The notes beneath the pieces are model-generated. The model did not search any database, was not told where the DNA came from, and saw only the letters and a list, made by a program, of their open reading frames with translations. From Pseudomonadota bacterium (GTDB lineage Bacteria > Pseudomonadota > Alphaproteobacteria > Rhodobacterales > Rhodobacteraceae): a stretch of DNA of 64,000 nucleotides. Positions 9,335-18,852 of the stretch are shown here, in pieces; the stretch's first letter is position 1; every line of letters starts with the position of its first letter. The position numbers and the translations under genes are program-made. The stretch lies in contig JAIUPD010000002.1 of NCBI GenBank assembly GCA_020161615.1, positions 372,001 to 436,000 of the forward strand. Direction: 5' to 3'.

Positions 9335-9413
9335 GGGGGCCGCGCGGCCTTGACCTTTGGCGGCGGCGAGCCCTTATTACCCCCGACAGACCGCCAATCA
9401 ATGAGGTAACCCG

Positions 9414-10013
9414 ATGGCCTTCACCCTTCCCGATCTTCCCTATGCCCATGACGCGCTGGCCGACCTGGGCATGTCGAAGGAAACGCTGGAATACCACCAC
9501 GACCTGCACCACAAGGCCTATGTCGACAACGGCAACAAGCTGATCGCCGGGACCGAATGGGAAGGCAAGTCGCTGGAAGAGATCATCAAGGGCACCTATC
9601 AGAAAGGCGCCGTCGCCCAGAACGGCATCTTCAACAACGCCTCGCAGCACTGGAACCACAACCAGTTCTGGGAAATGATGGGTCCCTCGGGCAAGAAAAT
9701 GCCGTCGGAACTGGAAGCCGCGATCAAGGACAGCTTCGGGTCGGTCGACAAGTTCAAGGAAGATTTCGCCGCCGCGGGCGCCGGGCAGTTCGGCTCGGGC
9801 TGGTGCTGGCTGGTGAAGGACACCGACGGCGGCCTGAAAGTGACCAAGACCGAGAACGGCGTGAACCCGCTCTGCTTCGGCCAGACCGCGCTGCTGGGCT
9901 GCGACGTCTGGGAACACTCGTATTACATCGACTTCCGCAACAAGCGTCCGGCCTATCTGTCGAACTTCCTCGACAAGCTGGTGAACTGGGAAAACGTGGC
10001 CTCGCGCCTCTGA
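9414..10013 (+). CDS. sodB: Superoxide dismutase, iron type
   Basis: Cytoplasmic Fe superoxide dismutase of 199 residues, the usual length. By alignment with E. coli SodB the metal ligands are H28, H82, D164 and H168 (in DVWEH). Q78 in NNASQHWNH occupies the position of the Fe-type active-site glutamine, and the Mn-type glycine-histidine motif is absent, so iron is preferred. The start ATG follows GAGGT. It has its own transcription unit with a strong terminator at 10050, downstream of the cbb3 maturation genes. Confidence 0.96.
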   Translation: MAFTLPDLPYAHDALADLGMSKETLEYHHDLHHKAYVDNGNKLIAGTEWEGKSLEEIIKGTYQKGAVAQNGIFNNASQHWNHNQFWEMMGPSGKKMPSELEAAIKDSFGSVDKFKEDFAAAGAGQFGSGWCWLVKDTDGGLKVTKTENGVNPLCFGQTALLGCDVWEHSYYIDFRNKRPAYLSNFLDKLVNWENVASRL

Positions 10014-10049
10014 GCCCTGTTAGACGCGGCCCTTTTCCGGGGCCTGAAG

Positions 10050-10086
10050 CACCCCGCGTCCGACCCGGCGCGGGGTGTTTCTTGTT
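10050..10086 (+). terminator. Rho-independent terminator of sodB
   Basis: CACCCCGCG (10050-10058) and CGCGGGGTG (10069-10077) form a 9-bp stem, followed by TTTCTTGTT. It sits 37 bases past the sodB stop. Confidence 0.88.
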
Positions 10087-10173
10087 GCGCGGGGGGACGC
10101 CGGGCGCGGCGGGCCGGGCGGAACCTTGGCCGCTGCGGGACGTTTCCCTTGCAGCAAGAGAGAGGAGGCCATG

Positions 10174-10398
10174 ATGGCTGAACGAGTGCGCTCGCGCGAT
10201 GGATCGCGCGAAACCGACGCCATTCTCGAGGGCGATGCCGGGACCGGACCGACCGGCCAGCAAGGCAGCGCCGGCGGCAATCTGCAACGCAAGGTCGGCA
10301 CGCGCGACGAGAAAAAGCGCGTCGACGAGACCTCGGACGGGATCACCCGGGCCTTGGCCGGGGATCGCAACGAGAGCGGCGACAAGGAGAAGATGTGA
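10174..10398 (+). CDS. Small, highly polar protein of unknown function
   Basis: A 74-residue, very hydrophilic protein rich in Asp, Glu, Arg, Lys and Gly, with no membrane segment or recognised motif; it looks intrinsically disordered. The ATG at 10174 is five bases after GGAGG (10164-10168); the ATG at 10171 is only two bases away. Its stop overlaps the start of the host-attachment family gene by one base (TGATG), so the two are translationally coupled and probably work together. I do not recognise the family. Confidence 0.75.
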   Translation: MAERVRSRDGSRETDAILEGDAGTGPTGQQGSAGGNLQRKVGTRDEKKRVDETSDGITRALAGDRNESGDKEKM

Positions 10399-10853
10399 TG
10401 ACCCGATTGACGCAGGGCACCTGGGTGCTGGTCGCGGACGGGCAGAAGGCCCTGTTCCTCAGGAATGACATGGATGCGCAGGACCCGCATCTGGTGGTGA
10501 TGCGGATCGAGGAGCAGGAGAACCCGGCCGACCGCGACCAGGCCACCGACCGGCCGGGCCGGATGGCCGACAACGGGCCGGGGCAGCGCTCGGCCCTGGC
10601 CGAGACGGATTTTCACCAGCTGGCCAAGGAGCGGTTCGCCGACGATCTGGCCGAAATCCTGTACAAACAGGCGCATAAAGGCAGGTTCGATCGGCTGGTG
10701 ATCGCGGCGCCGCCCTCGGTTCTGGGGGATCTGCGCGGCAAGCTGCATAAGGAGGTGGCAAGCCGGGTGGTGGCAGAACTGGACAAGACGCTGACCAACC
10801 ATCCGCTCGACAAGATCGAGGCGCTGGTGAAGGACGAGCTGGAAAAGGCCTGA
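10398..10853 (+). CDS. Host attachment family protein
   Basis: A 151-residue cytoplasmic-looking protein of the Host_attach family (named from Agrobacterium proteins needed for attachment to plant cells). It shows the N-terminal WVLVADGQKALFLRN beta-strand region, a middle segment with FADDLAEIL, and the conserved RLVIAAPPSVLGDLR followed by a helical end (NHPLDKIEALVKDEL). The start is ATG 10398, overlapping the upstream stop; a GTG three bases earlier is less likely. The biochemical role is unknown, and the fold recalls release-factor-like or VLRF-type proteins. Confidence 0.85.
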   Translation: MTRLTQGTWVLVADGQKALFLRNDMDAQDPHLVVMRIEEQENPADRDQATDRPGRMADNGPGQRSALAETDFHQLAKERFADDLAEILYKQAHKGRFDRLVIAAPPSVLGDLRGKLHKEVASRVVAELDKTLTNHPLDKIEALVKDELEKA

Positions 10854-10946
10854 AACTTCTCCCGTTTCGGGGGTCGCGGCGGCGGGGGCATCGAGCCCCC
10901 GCCGCCGCGGCGCGCAGGCCCGCGCGCGGTCGTGCCCGGCGCGGCG

Positions 10947-12038
10947 TCAGTCGGGCAGGATGAGGTCGGCCCAGAGGATCGCGTGGGTCGCGCCGGGGTT
11001 GGGCCAGAGCAGACCCGCGTCCCGGACGATGAGGCGGCGGTCGGGCAGCAGGTAATCGACCCTGAGCGCTCCGGGCCCGTCAGGCCAATGCGCGGTGGCC
11101 GTGGTCGGCGGCCCGATGGTGCCGGGGAGCGGCGCCTGGGGTGCCGGGTCCTGCAGCAGCGGGTGGGCAAGCAGGGCGCCCATCACGGCCTGGTCACCGG
11201 CGCCCGTCTGGGGGTCGAGGTTGGAATTGCCGATCAGGACGAAGGGCGTCTGGGGCGGCGCAGTGTCGAGCCGCCAGCGCCAGAAGGCGGTCTCGGCGGC
11301 GTTTCTGAGCGCGTTGCGGTCATGCGGGCCGCCGAAGAGGGGCGGGCCCGCGTGCCAGGCGAGCAGGGTGAGCGGCCCCCCGGGCGTAGCGAGTGTCACC
11401 TGCCAATGGCCGGTACTGGAGAGGCGTTGCACGGCGAAGACTTCGGGTGACGGGAAGGGCTGCCCCGCCTGCATCGGCAGTTGCGTGCCGGGCAGGTCCT
11501 GCCAGAGGAAATCGCTGAAATCCAGGCTGCCGCCGATCGGCCAGCGGGAGAGGAGTGCCATGCCGCCGGCACCGGCGAAGCGGCCCCAGCCCTGGGCGTC
11601 GTCCGCCTCGCCCCGCCGGCCATTGCCGTCGAGGTCGAGGCCGGTGGCAAGGCCGCTGTTGGGCCGGGGAGCATGGGCATGAGGCAGGACAAGCCCACCC
11701 TCGGCCAGGAGCGCGGCGAAGGCCGTCAGGGCCAGAAGATCACGGTCATGGTCGACATCGAGCAGCAGGATGGCGTCGGGGGCCAGCGTCACCAGGGCGT
11801 CGCGGGCGGCCAGGACATCCGCCGCACCCCGCCGGATATCGCGCAGCAGGAGGCCGGGACCGTCGCGCCCGAGGCCGGTGTGCCAGAGGGCCAGCCGCAG
11901 CGGTTCGGCGCCGCAGGGCAGGGCGGTGGCGAGGAACAGCAGGCAGAGGAGGAGGCCGGCGAGCCGGTGGCGGCGTCGGTCAGCCGGGCTGCGCAGCGGA
12001 TCCGGGCGCCGGGGCGGGCGCCGGCAAGGAGCGCTCAG
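10947..12038 (-). CDS. Secreted endonuclease/exonuclease/phosphatase-fold protein, start uncertain
   Basis: The frame encodes an arginine-rich leader, a hydrophobic signal segment (LAGLLLCLLFLATALPCGA) and an EEP-type domain with IGNSNLDPQTG near the Mg-binding strand, a DYLLP motif and a terminal H-AILWADL, as in DNase I/phosphatase-like proteins. An outer-membrane or periplasmic location is likely. There is no ATG, GTG or TTG between the end of the upstream gene and the signal peptide. The nearest candidate is CTG at 12038, which overlaps the upstream TGA as CTGA; the only other in-frame start is a GTG at 12158, deep inside the neighbour. Confidence 0.75.
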   Translation of the reverse strand: MSAPCRRPPRRPDPLRSPADRRRHRLAGLLLCLLFLATALPCGAEPLRLALWHTGLGRDGPGLLLRDIRRGAADVLAARDALVTLAPDAILLLDVDHDRDLLALTAFAALLAEGGLVLPHAHAPRPNSGLATGLDLDGNGRRGEADDAQGWGRFAGAGGMALLSRWPIGGSLDFSDFLWQDLPGTQLPMQAGQPFPSPEVFAVQRLSSTGHWQVTLATPGGPLTLLAWHAGPPLFGGPHDRNALRNAAETAFWRWRLDTAPPQTPFVLIGNSNLDPQTGAGDQAVMGALLAHPLLQDPAPQAPLPGTIGPPTTATAHWPDGPGALRVDYLLPDRRLIVRDAGLLWPNPGATHAILWADLILPD

Positions 12039-12886
12039 GCGGTGGCGAAGGCGTTGCCCTCGGAATCGGCGAAGCGGCGGCGGCTGGCACGGATCATCCG
12101 CGCCACGCGGGCCATGGCCACCCCGCGCATCACCAGACTGGCCGGGACATAGGCCCACAGCACGATCCCCCAGACGAAGCCCATCGGCGAGAGCAGCGTC
12201 AGCGGCTTCACCAGAACCTCGGACACGATCACCGCGCCCGGCAGCAAGAATGGCAGCACAAGCCCTAACGCAATGTTAATGCGGGCGTGGCGCTGCAGGC
12301 GCAGAACCACGTCATTGCCGGCCGTGGGGTCGAAAGTCGGCAGGTTGATCCAGACGTTGAACGGGCCGTTGCCCATGGGCCAGGCATTGAGGCGGATGGC
12401 GGTGACGAAACCCGCGACCGTGGTCGCGGCCAGCACCAGGGCCAGCGCGGCGCCGTCGCGGACCATCGCCAGATGCTCGGCCGGGACGGCGGCGGGCAGG
12501 GCGTTGACGAGGAGGCGCACCGGGCTGAGGCCGAAATCGAGGATCTGGCCGCAGAGCGCCCCGGCCGCGGTGGCAAGGCCGCCGAGGATCCCGGGTTCGA
12601 CCAGGTTGCGCTGCATCAGCGCCATCAGCACGGTCATCAGGGCGATCAGCGCGAAGCGGGTGCGGTTGAAGGGGGCGGCGAAGCGGAATTCGATGAGGCC
12701 GGGGTATTCCGAGGCGTATTCGGCAAAGACGATACCACCGGCGAACAGCGCCAGCAGGATCATGCTCTGCGCGGTGTCAGGGGCGGTCGAGGGCACGACC
12801 AGTGCCGGAAACAGGGCCAGGACAACGACAAGCAGGGCGCGTGCGGCGGCGCCCGGGACGTGCGACTTCGATTTCGCGTCACCCAT
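12035..12886 (-). CDS. Polytopic membrane protein of unknown function
   Basis: A 283-residue integral membrane protein with roughly seven hydrophobic segments, a short polar N-terminus (MGDAKSKSH) and an arginine-rich C-terminus. The ATG at 12886 is preceded by AGGGGAT. It is the first gene of a two-gene unit with the secreted EEP-fold protein and ends in an overlap with it. I do not recognise a characterised family; the sequence looks like a lineage-restricted Rhodobacterales membrane protein. Confidence 0.8.
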   Translation of the reverse strand: MGDAKSKSHVPGAAARALLVVVLALFPALVVPSTAPDTAQSMILLALFAGGIVFAEYASEYPGLIEFRFAAPFNRTRFALIALMTVLMALMQRNLVEPGILGGLATAAGALCGQILDFGLSPVRLLVNALPAAVPAEHLAMVRDGAALALVLAATTVAGFVTAIRLNAWPMGNGPFNVWINLPTFDPTAGNDVVLRLQRHARINIALGLVLPFLLPGAVIVSEVLVKPLTLLSPMGFVWGIVLWAYVPASLVMRGVAMARVARMIRASRRRFADSEGNAFATA

Positions 12887-13076
12887 GCTCGATCCCCTGG
12901 CCGGCCGGTGAAAGCCGGTGGAGTGTTTGCGGCGACCGGCGAATGCCAGTGCCTGCCTCAATTTTGCCACAATTCTGCCCATTTTCCCGCGACCCCGCAA
13001 GACGTCCACAAAGGGTGGCGCATCAAGAAGGGGATTCCGAGGCAGAAATGCCGCAGCTTTGCATCAAACTGGAGGC

Positions 13077-13104
13077 AAAAAAGAGGCGCCCCCGGAGGGA
13101 CGCC
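13077..13104 (-). terminator. Terminator downstream of leuD
   Basis: On the minus strand GGCGTCCC and GGGGCGCC form a stem with one mismatch and a short loop, followed by TCTTTTTT. It begins about 26 bases past the leuD stop and closes the leuC-hdeD-leuD unit. Confidence 0.85.
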
Positions 13105-13129
13105 CTAACAATTTGCAATCGCTGGAAAA

Positions 13130-13735
13130 TCAGAGCCAGGGGAACTGGGTTTTCTGCTTTTCCTCATAGGCGTCGATTGACGACACTTTTTCCAAACTCA
13201 GGCCGATATCGTCGAGCCCGTTCATGAGGCAATGCTTCTTGAACGGGTCGATGTCGAAGCCGAAGCTCTTGCCGTCCGAGGCGGTCACCGTCTGGTTTTC
13301 CAGATCCACCGTGATCCGCGCATTGGCGCCATTGGCCGCGTCGTCCATCAGATAATTGACGGCCTCGGGCGGCAGGACGACCGGCAGGATGCCGTTCTTG
13401 AAGCAGTTGTTGTAGAAGATGTCGGCGAAGCTGGTCGAGATGACGCAGCGGATGCCGAAGTCGAGAAGCGCCCAGGGCGCGTGTTCGCGCGACGAGCCGC
13501 AGCCGAAATTGTCGCCGGCGACGATGATCTCGGCCTGCCGGTACTGCGGCTTGTTCAGGACGAAATCGGGGATTTCGTTGCCCTGACGGTCGTAGCGCAT
13601 CTCGTCGAACAGGTTCTTGCCGAGACCCGAACGCTGGATCGTCTTCAGGAACAGTTTCGGGATGATCATGTCGGTGTCGATATTGACCAGCGGCATGGGC
13701 GCCGCGATCCCGGTCAGGGTGGTGAATTTGTCCAT
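13130..13735 (-). CDS. leuD: 3-isopropylmalate dehydratase small subunit
   Basis: Small subunit of isopropylmalate isomerase, which with LeuC converts 2-isopropylmalate to 3-isopropylmalate in leucine synthesis. At 201 residues it is typical and shows the swivel-domain signature [15 protein letters not shown], the IDTDMIIPK substrate region and the [11 protein letters not shown] loop. The ATG at 13735 starts MDKFTTLTG. It is separated from leuC by the hdeD-like gene; all three are closely spaced and codirectional. Confidence 0.97.
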   Translation of the reverse strand: MDKFTTLTGIAAPMPLVNIDTDMIIPKLFLKTIQRSGLGKNLFDEMRYDRQGNEIPDFVLNKPQYRQAEIIVAGDNFGCGSSREHAPWALLDFGIRCVISTSFADIFYNNCFKNGILPVVLPPEAVNYLMDDAANGANARITVDLENQTVTASDGKSFGFDIDPFKKHCLMNGLDDIGLSLEKVSSIDAYEEKQKTQFPWL

Positions 13736-13752
13736 TTCAATCTCCGAAAGGG

Positions 13753-14264
13753 TCAGGACCGGCGGGCGATGAGGCCCAGCGCGATCAGGCCGATACCATC
13801 GGCCAGCAGCTGGAGGCCCAGCAGCAGGCCCAGAAGCGAGGTGGCGGCAGCGCCGATATCCGTGACGACCAGAAAGCCGATCAGGACCGAGGCGGCGCCG
13901 CTGAGAAGCAGGAACCAGAAGAGCGAGGTCTCGCGCAGGCGCCAGGCCATGCCCAGCCGCACCGCCCCGGTGAGGAGGAAGACGATCCCCACCAGCAGCG
14001 TGAGCGAGACGACTCCGGCGAGCGGATCGGCGATCAGCGAGATCCCCGCCAGCAGCGCCAGAAGGCCGACGGCCCCGGTCCAGATCCGGTGCGGCAGGTC
14101 CCGGCCGGTGACGGCGGCCCAGGTCTGCACAATGCCCGCGAAGACAAGCACCATGCCGACCAGCGTCGTCACCGCCAGCGAGGCGGCAAAGGGATTGGCC
14201 AGCGCCAGCACCCCGCCGATCAAAAGGACCGCGCCGACGGTCAGGAAGACCGAGGCCGGGCGCA

Positions 14265-14265
<1 letters not shown>
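13753..14265 (-). CDS. HdeD/DUF308 family membrane protein
   Basis: A 170-residue protein with six predicted membrane helices in the paired pattern of DUF308/HdeD proteins. HdeD of E. coli is an acid-resistance membrane protein, but the molecular function of the family is unknown. The ATG at 14265 overlaps the leuC stop by one base (TGATG), so it is translationally coupled to leuC; a GTG directly upstream is an alternative. The end is 17 bases from the leuD start. Its placement inside a leucine unit may be incidental. Confidence 0.88.
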
Positions 14266-15683
<1,418 letters not shown>

Positions 15684-15755
15684 GGCTCATCTCTCACGGA
15701 TTTGGCTTGGATAGGCTTGGTGCCTGCGGGCAGGCACCGGCGGCGGACCAAAGGG

Positions 15756-15848
15756 TCAGCCGCGAAGTCGCGCGAGGACAGACCGGTTTTCCCGGGCGAA
15801 ACGCTGCGGCAGGCGCGCGTGATCGGTCATGTCGAAGAAGCGGATCAT
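15756..15848 (-). CDS. Candidate 30-residue small ORF upstream of leuC
   Basis: A short frame, MIRFFDMTDHARLPQRFARE followed by 10 more residues, ends 72 bases before leuC on the same strand. It contains few leucines, so it does not look like a leucine attenuation leader, and no good ribosome site precedes the first ATG; a second in-frame ATG at residue 7 is possible. No family recognised; it may be non-coding. Confidence 0.25.
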   Translation of the reverse strand: MIRFFDMTDHARLPQRFARENRSVLARLRG

Positions 15849-15875
15849 GCGCGGTTCATACGCCCGAATCCGGGT

Positions 15876-16097
15876 TCAGGCAAGCGAGGACGGCGTTTGC
15901 ACCGCCTCCAGCAGATCGCCGGGCTGGCAGTCGAGCACCTCGCAGATACGGGCGAGGGTCTCGAAGCGGATGCCCTTGACCTTGCCTGACTTCAGCAGGC
16001 TGATGTTCTGCTCGGTGATGCCCACGCGCTCGGCCAGGTCGCGGCTTTTCATCTTGCGCATGGCCAGCATCACATCGAGCCGCACGACGATTTCCAT
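15876..16097 (-). CDS. XRE/Cro-CI type transcriptional regulator (YozG-like)
   Basis: A 73-residue protein consisting almost entirely of a helix-turn-helix domain: SRDLAERVGITEQNISLLKSG is the HTH, followed by FETLARICEVLDCQPGDLL, the conserved end of the small YozG-type regulators. Such proteins are usually encoded beside a DUF2975 membrane protein, as here, with a one-base overlap (TGATG). It probably controls its own operon through the direct repeats at 16626-16665. Confidence 0.92.
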   Translation of the reverse strand: MEIVVRLDVMLAMRKMKSRDLAERVGITEQNISLLKSGKVKGIRFETLARICEVLDCQPGDLLEAVQTPSSLA

Positions 16098-16627
16098 CAG
16101 ATGAAGCCCCGGTTTTCTTCGGCCATCTCGGCGGCCTCGTGCATCGCCCAGCCGATCATCACCATCAGCCCGCCCGCCAGGACCTGCCCAAGGTCGGCGC
16201 CCTCGAGCGAGAGGGCCAGCACCCGTTCACCCGGCGGATTGGCCAGGCTGGCCAGCATGATCTGCAGCGGGCGGGAGACAAGCTCCAGCGCCACGGCGAC
16301 CAGCAGCGCCGCGCCGATCCGCTGGATATGGCGCGCGCAGGCCTGCGTCAGGGTCTCGCCCCCGGCGTAGCGCCCCAGCAGCAGGGCCATCTGATGCAGC
16401 CCATAGAGCATGGCCAGCGAGGGCAGGGCGCCCAGGGCGGCGACCCCGGCGCGGTGAAGGGGATCGAGCCTGTGGTCAGGGGCGATCCCGGCCGCGCGGC
16501 GCAATGCCTCGGGCAAATCCAGAAAGGCGATCCCGGCCAACAGGGCAGTGGCAAGGATCGCCATCGCCACCCAAGTCAGAACCCGGAGAGTGGCGGCCCA
16601 GCGGCGCACAGGTGCGGTGTCGGTCAT
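16097..16627 (-). CDS. DUF2975 family membrane protein
   Basis: A 176-residue protein with four hydrophobic segments, ending in the DUF2975-typical LAGGLMVMIGWAMHEAAEMAEENRGFI region. Its coupling to a small XRE regulator is the hallmark of this family; the function is unknown, possibly membrane sensing linked to the regulator. The ATG at 16627 is preceded by AAAGGAG. One of the two 10-bp direct repeats overlaps the start codon. Confidence 0.85.
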   Translation of the reverse strand: MTDTAPVRRWAATLRVLTWVAMAILATALLAGIAFLDLPEALRRAAGIAPDHRLDPLHRAGVAALGALPSLAMLYGLHQMALLLGRYAGGETLTQACARHIQRIGAALLVAVALELVSRPLQIMLASLANPPGERVLALSLEGADLGQVLAGGLMVMIGWAMHEAAEMAEENRGFI

Positions 16628-16665
16628 TGTAATACTCCTTTCACAGCCAATATTTATTGTAATAC
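16626..16665. promoter_or_regulatory. Paired direct repeats before the DUF2975/HTH operon
   Basis: ATTGTAATAC occurs at 16626-16635 and again at 16656-16665, a period of exactly 30 bases or about three helical turns, in a notably AT-rich stretch. On the minus strand the copy at 16656 contains TATTACAAT-type -10-like bases and the copy at 16626 overlaps the DUF2975 start codon. These are candidate operators for the small XRE regulator. Confidence 0.55.
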
Positions 16666-16697
16666 ATTAAAAGAATATCGAATCAAGGGGAATCGCC

Positions 16698-17259
16698 ATG
16701 CGCCCAATGATCGCCGCCTTCTGCCTCGCCGCCAGCCTGCCGGCCTGCGCCACACTCAACCCCGTCACCGCCCTGCGCCTGTCCCGGCTCGATCCGCTGA
16801 CCGCCGATCCCGCCGCCATCGCCGCGCGGTTGACTCTGCCCGATGGGTTGGGGGTGAGGCCGGGCAGCGCGGTTCTGACCCTCTCCGCCAGCCGGCAGGA
16901 TACCGGTGAAGCCTTCCAGCATGCCTATTCCCTGGAAGAAGGGGGCACGGTCTGGCGGCTCTCGCCGACGGATCTCCGTTCGCTGCGCGCCGCGCAGGCC
17001 GAGGCCGCCCGCTGGAGAGCCGAGGCGCCGGATGAAAGTTCCGGCGCCCTGTCGCTCAGCCTTGGCGGTTGTGCCATCGGCGCGGGGCCAAACCCCGAGG
17101 CAACCGTTTCCGCCGATCTAAGCCTCGACGGGGGCGTCCGCTACGCGCCGCTGATCCGCGGGCTGTCCCTTGCCGACATCGCAGGGGCCGCAAGCCCGGG
17201 CGCTGTCCTGCCCGCCTGCCCATCACCCGGGGGGGCAAAGGCCCCGACAGCAGCGATGA
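16698..17259 (+). CDS. Lipoprotein of unknown function, probable frameshift near the 3' end
   Basis: The N-terminus MRPMIAAFCLAASLPACATL is a lipoprotein signal with the lipobox LPAC (C18). About 170 residues of a plausible secreted protein follow, ending in AVLPACP, which resembles the normal end of related Rhodobacterales lipoproteins. The frame then stays open to 18425 across most of the MscS gene, which is implausible. Removing one G from the G7 run at 17229-17235 would bring in the TGA at 17257-17259, the end used here. A sequencing error, a true mutation or slippage are all possible. No function is recognised. Confidence 0.55.
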
Positions 17260-17382
17260 CGGCACCGCGACGGGAAGGGGCAGGGCGAACGCGACAGCGC
17301 TTGCCGCCGCTTGGCAGGCGCGCCGCGCTGTCAGCCCGTTCATTCCCGTGGACTTGCTTCCCCGAGGCCGTAAACTTGCCGG

Positions 17383-18756
17383 ATGGACCGCGAAATCGTC
17401 TCCTGGCTGCAAAGCCTGCGCGACAGCGCTGCCGAGTTCTTCAACGCGCTGCTGTTCTTCGGGCAGACCATGCTGCTGCCCTCGCGCCTGCAACAGATCG
17501 GCGTGGCGCTGGTGCTGGCCCTGTTCGCCTGGGCCCTGTCGCGCTGGCTGGCACCGCGGGTCGATGCCTGGATGCATGCGCAGGAGGGGCGGCCGAAATG
17601 GCAGCTGCGGCTGTTCATCGTCCTGCGCCGCCGCTTGCCACTGATCCTGTACATGCTGCTGATCTGGGGCGCGGTCTGGGTCTTTGCCGCGGCCTATGCC
17701 TTTCCTTCGCGCCGCTATGTGCTGGTGCTGGTGGCGACCATCGCCACCGCCTGGCTGGGCATCCGCCTGGCCGCGCAGCTGATTCGCAACCGGCTGGTGC
17801 GAACGCTGGCGGTCTGGGGCCTGTCGATCTGGGCCACGCTCTATTACCTCGATCTTCTGGACGAGACGAGCAGCGCGCTCGACGCCATCGCCGTCCGATT
17901 CGGCGATTTCGAGCTGTCGGCGATCAAGGCGGTGGTGCTGACCGCCGCGCTTTTCACCGCCGCCCGGGCCGTCACCATCGGCTCCTCGCGCCGGATCCGC
18001 GGCATGGCCGACATTTCGCCCTCGATGCAGGAGCTGCTGGTCAAGCTTCTGCGCATCGGGCTTTACGGCGCGGCCTTTTTCATCGGACTGAAGGCAGTGG
18101 GGTTCGACCTGACGGGCCTCGCCGTGCTGTCGGGCGCCATCGGCGTGGGGCTCGGCTTCGGGCTGCAGAAAGTGGTCTCGAACCTCGTGTCGGGCGTCAT
18201 CATCCTGCTGGACAAATCGGTCAAGCCCGGCGACGTCATCTCGATCGGCGATACCTTCGGCTGGATCGAGGAACTGGGCGCGCGCTATGTCTCGGTCGTG
18301 ACCCGCGACGGCAAGGAATACCTGATCCCCAACGAGGATCTGATCACCGGCCAGGTGGTCAACTGGTCGCATACCAACGAATTTGTCCGCCTCGACATCT
18401 TTTTCGGCACCTCCTATGCCGATGACCCGCATGCCGTCCGCCGCATTGCCATCGAGGCTGCGCTGAGCTGTCCGCGGGTTCTGCAACACCGCGCGCCGGT
18501 CTGCCATATCACCGGATTCGGCGAATCCTCGGTCGATTACATCCTGCGCTTCTGGATCACCGATCCCACGGGCGGGCTGACCAATATCCGCGGCAATGTC
18601 TATCTGGCGCTGTGGGATGCGTTCAAGGCGCAGGGGATCTCCATCCCCTTCCCGCAGCGCGAGGTGCGGATCCTGGGCGAGGCGCCCGCCGGGGGTGCGG
18701 CCGGGCCCGCGTCCGAGGTGCCGCCCGATGGCGCCCGCGACCCCTCGGCGAAGTGA
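17383..18756 (+). CDS. Mechanosensitive ion channel, MscS family
   Basis: A 457-residue inner-membrane protein with an N-terminal extension of several helices, the pore helix region LSGAIGVGLGFGLQKVVSNLVSG, then the beta domain (VKPGDVISIGDTFGWIEELGARY, PNEDLITGQVVNWSH) of MscS. It opens under membrane tension to release solutes in osmotic downshock. The extra N-terminal membrane segments place it with the larger MscS-like channels rather than E. coli MscS (286 residues). The C-terminal tail is Ala/Pro-rich and probably disordered. Confidence 0.93.
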   Translation: MDREIVSWLQSLRDSAAEFFNALLFFGQTMLLPSRLQQIGVALVLALFAWALSRWLAPRVDAWMHAQEGRPKWQLRLFIVLRRRLPLILYMLLIWGAVWVFAAAYAFPSRRYVLVLVATIATAWLGIRLAAQLIRNRLVRTLAVWGLSIWATLYYLDLLDETSSALDAIAVRFGDFELSAIKAVVLTAALFTAARAVTIGSSRRIRGMADISPSMQELLVKLLRIGLYGAAFFIGLKAVGFDLTGLAVLSGAIGVGLGFGLQKVVSNLVSGVIILLDKSVKPGDVISIGDTFGWIEELGARYVSVVTRDGKEYLIPNEDLITGQVVNWSHTNEFVRLDIFFGTSYADDPHAVRRIAIEAALSCPRVLQHRAPVCHITGFGESSVDYILRFWITDPTGGLTNIRGNVYLALWDAFKAQGISIPFPQREVRILGEAPAGGAAGPASEVPPDGARDPSAK

Positions 18757-18852
18757 TGCCGCCGCCCGCGCGGCGCCGCACGGGCCTCCATTGAGATTCC
18801 CTCGGGCGCGCGTTACATTGAGGGGTAATCGCCCCTGCAGGAGGACAGTTCT

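Noticed and set aside
6858-9917. 1019-codon minus-strand open frame opposite ccoI and sodB
   Set aside because: Same antisense effect; it crosses several real genes and has low-complexity composition.
17260-18425. Continuation of the lipoprotein frame as a genuine 575-residue protein
   Set aside because: From 17383 it lies wholly over mscS in another frame and its sequence is Arg/Ala/Gly-rich shadow composition.
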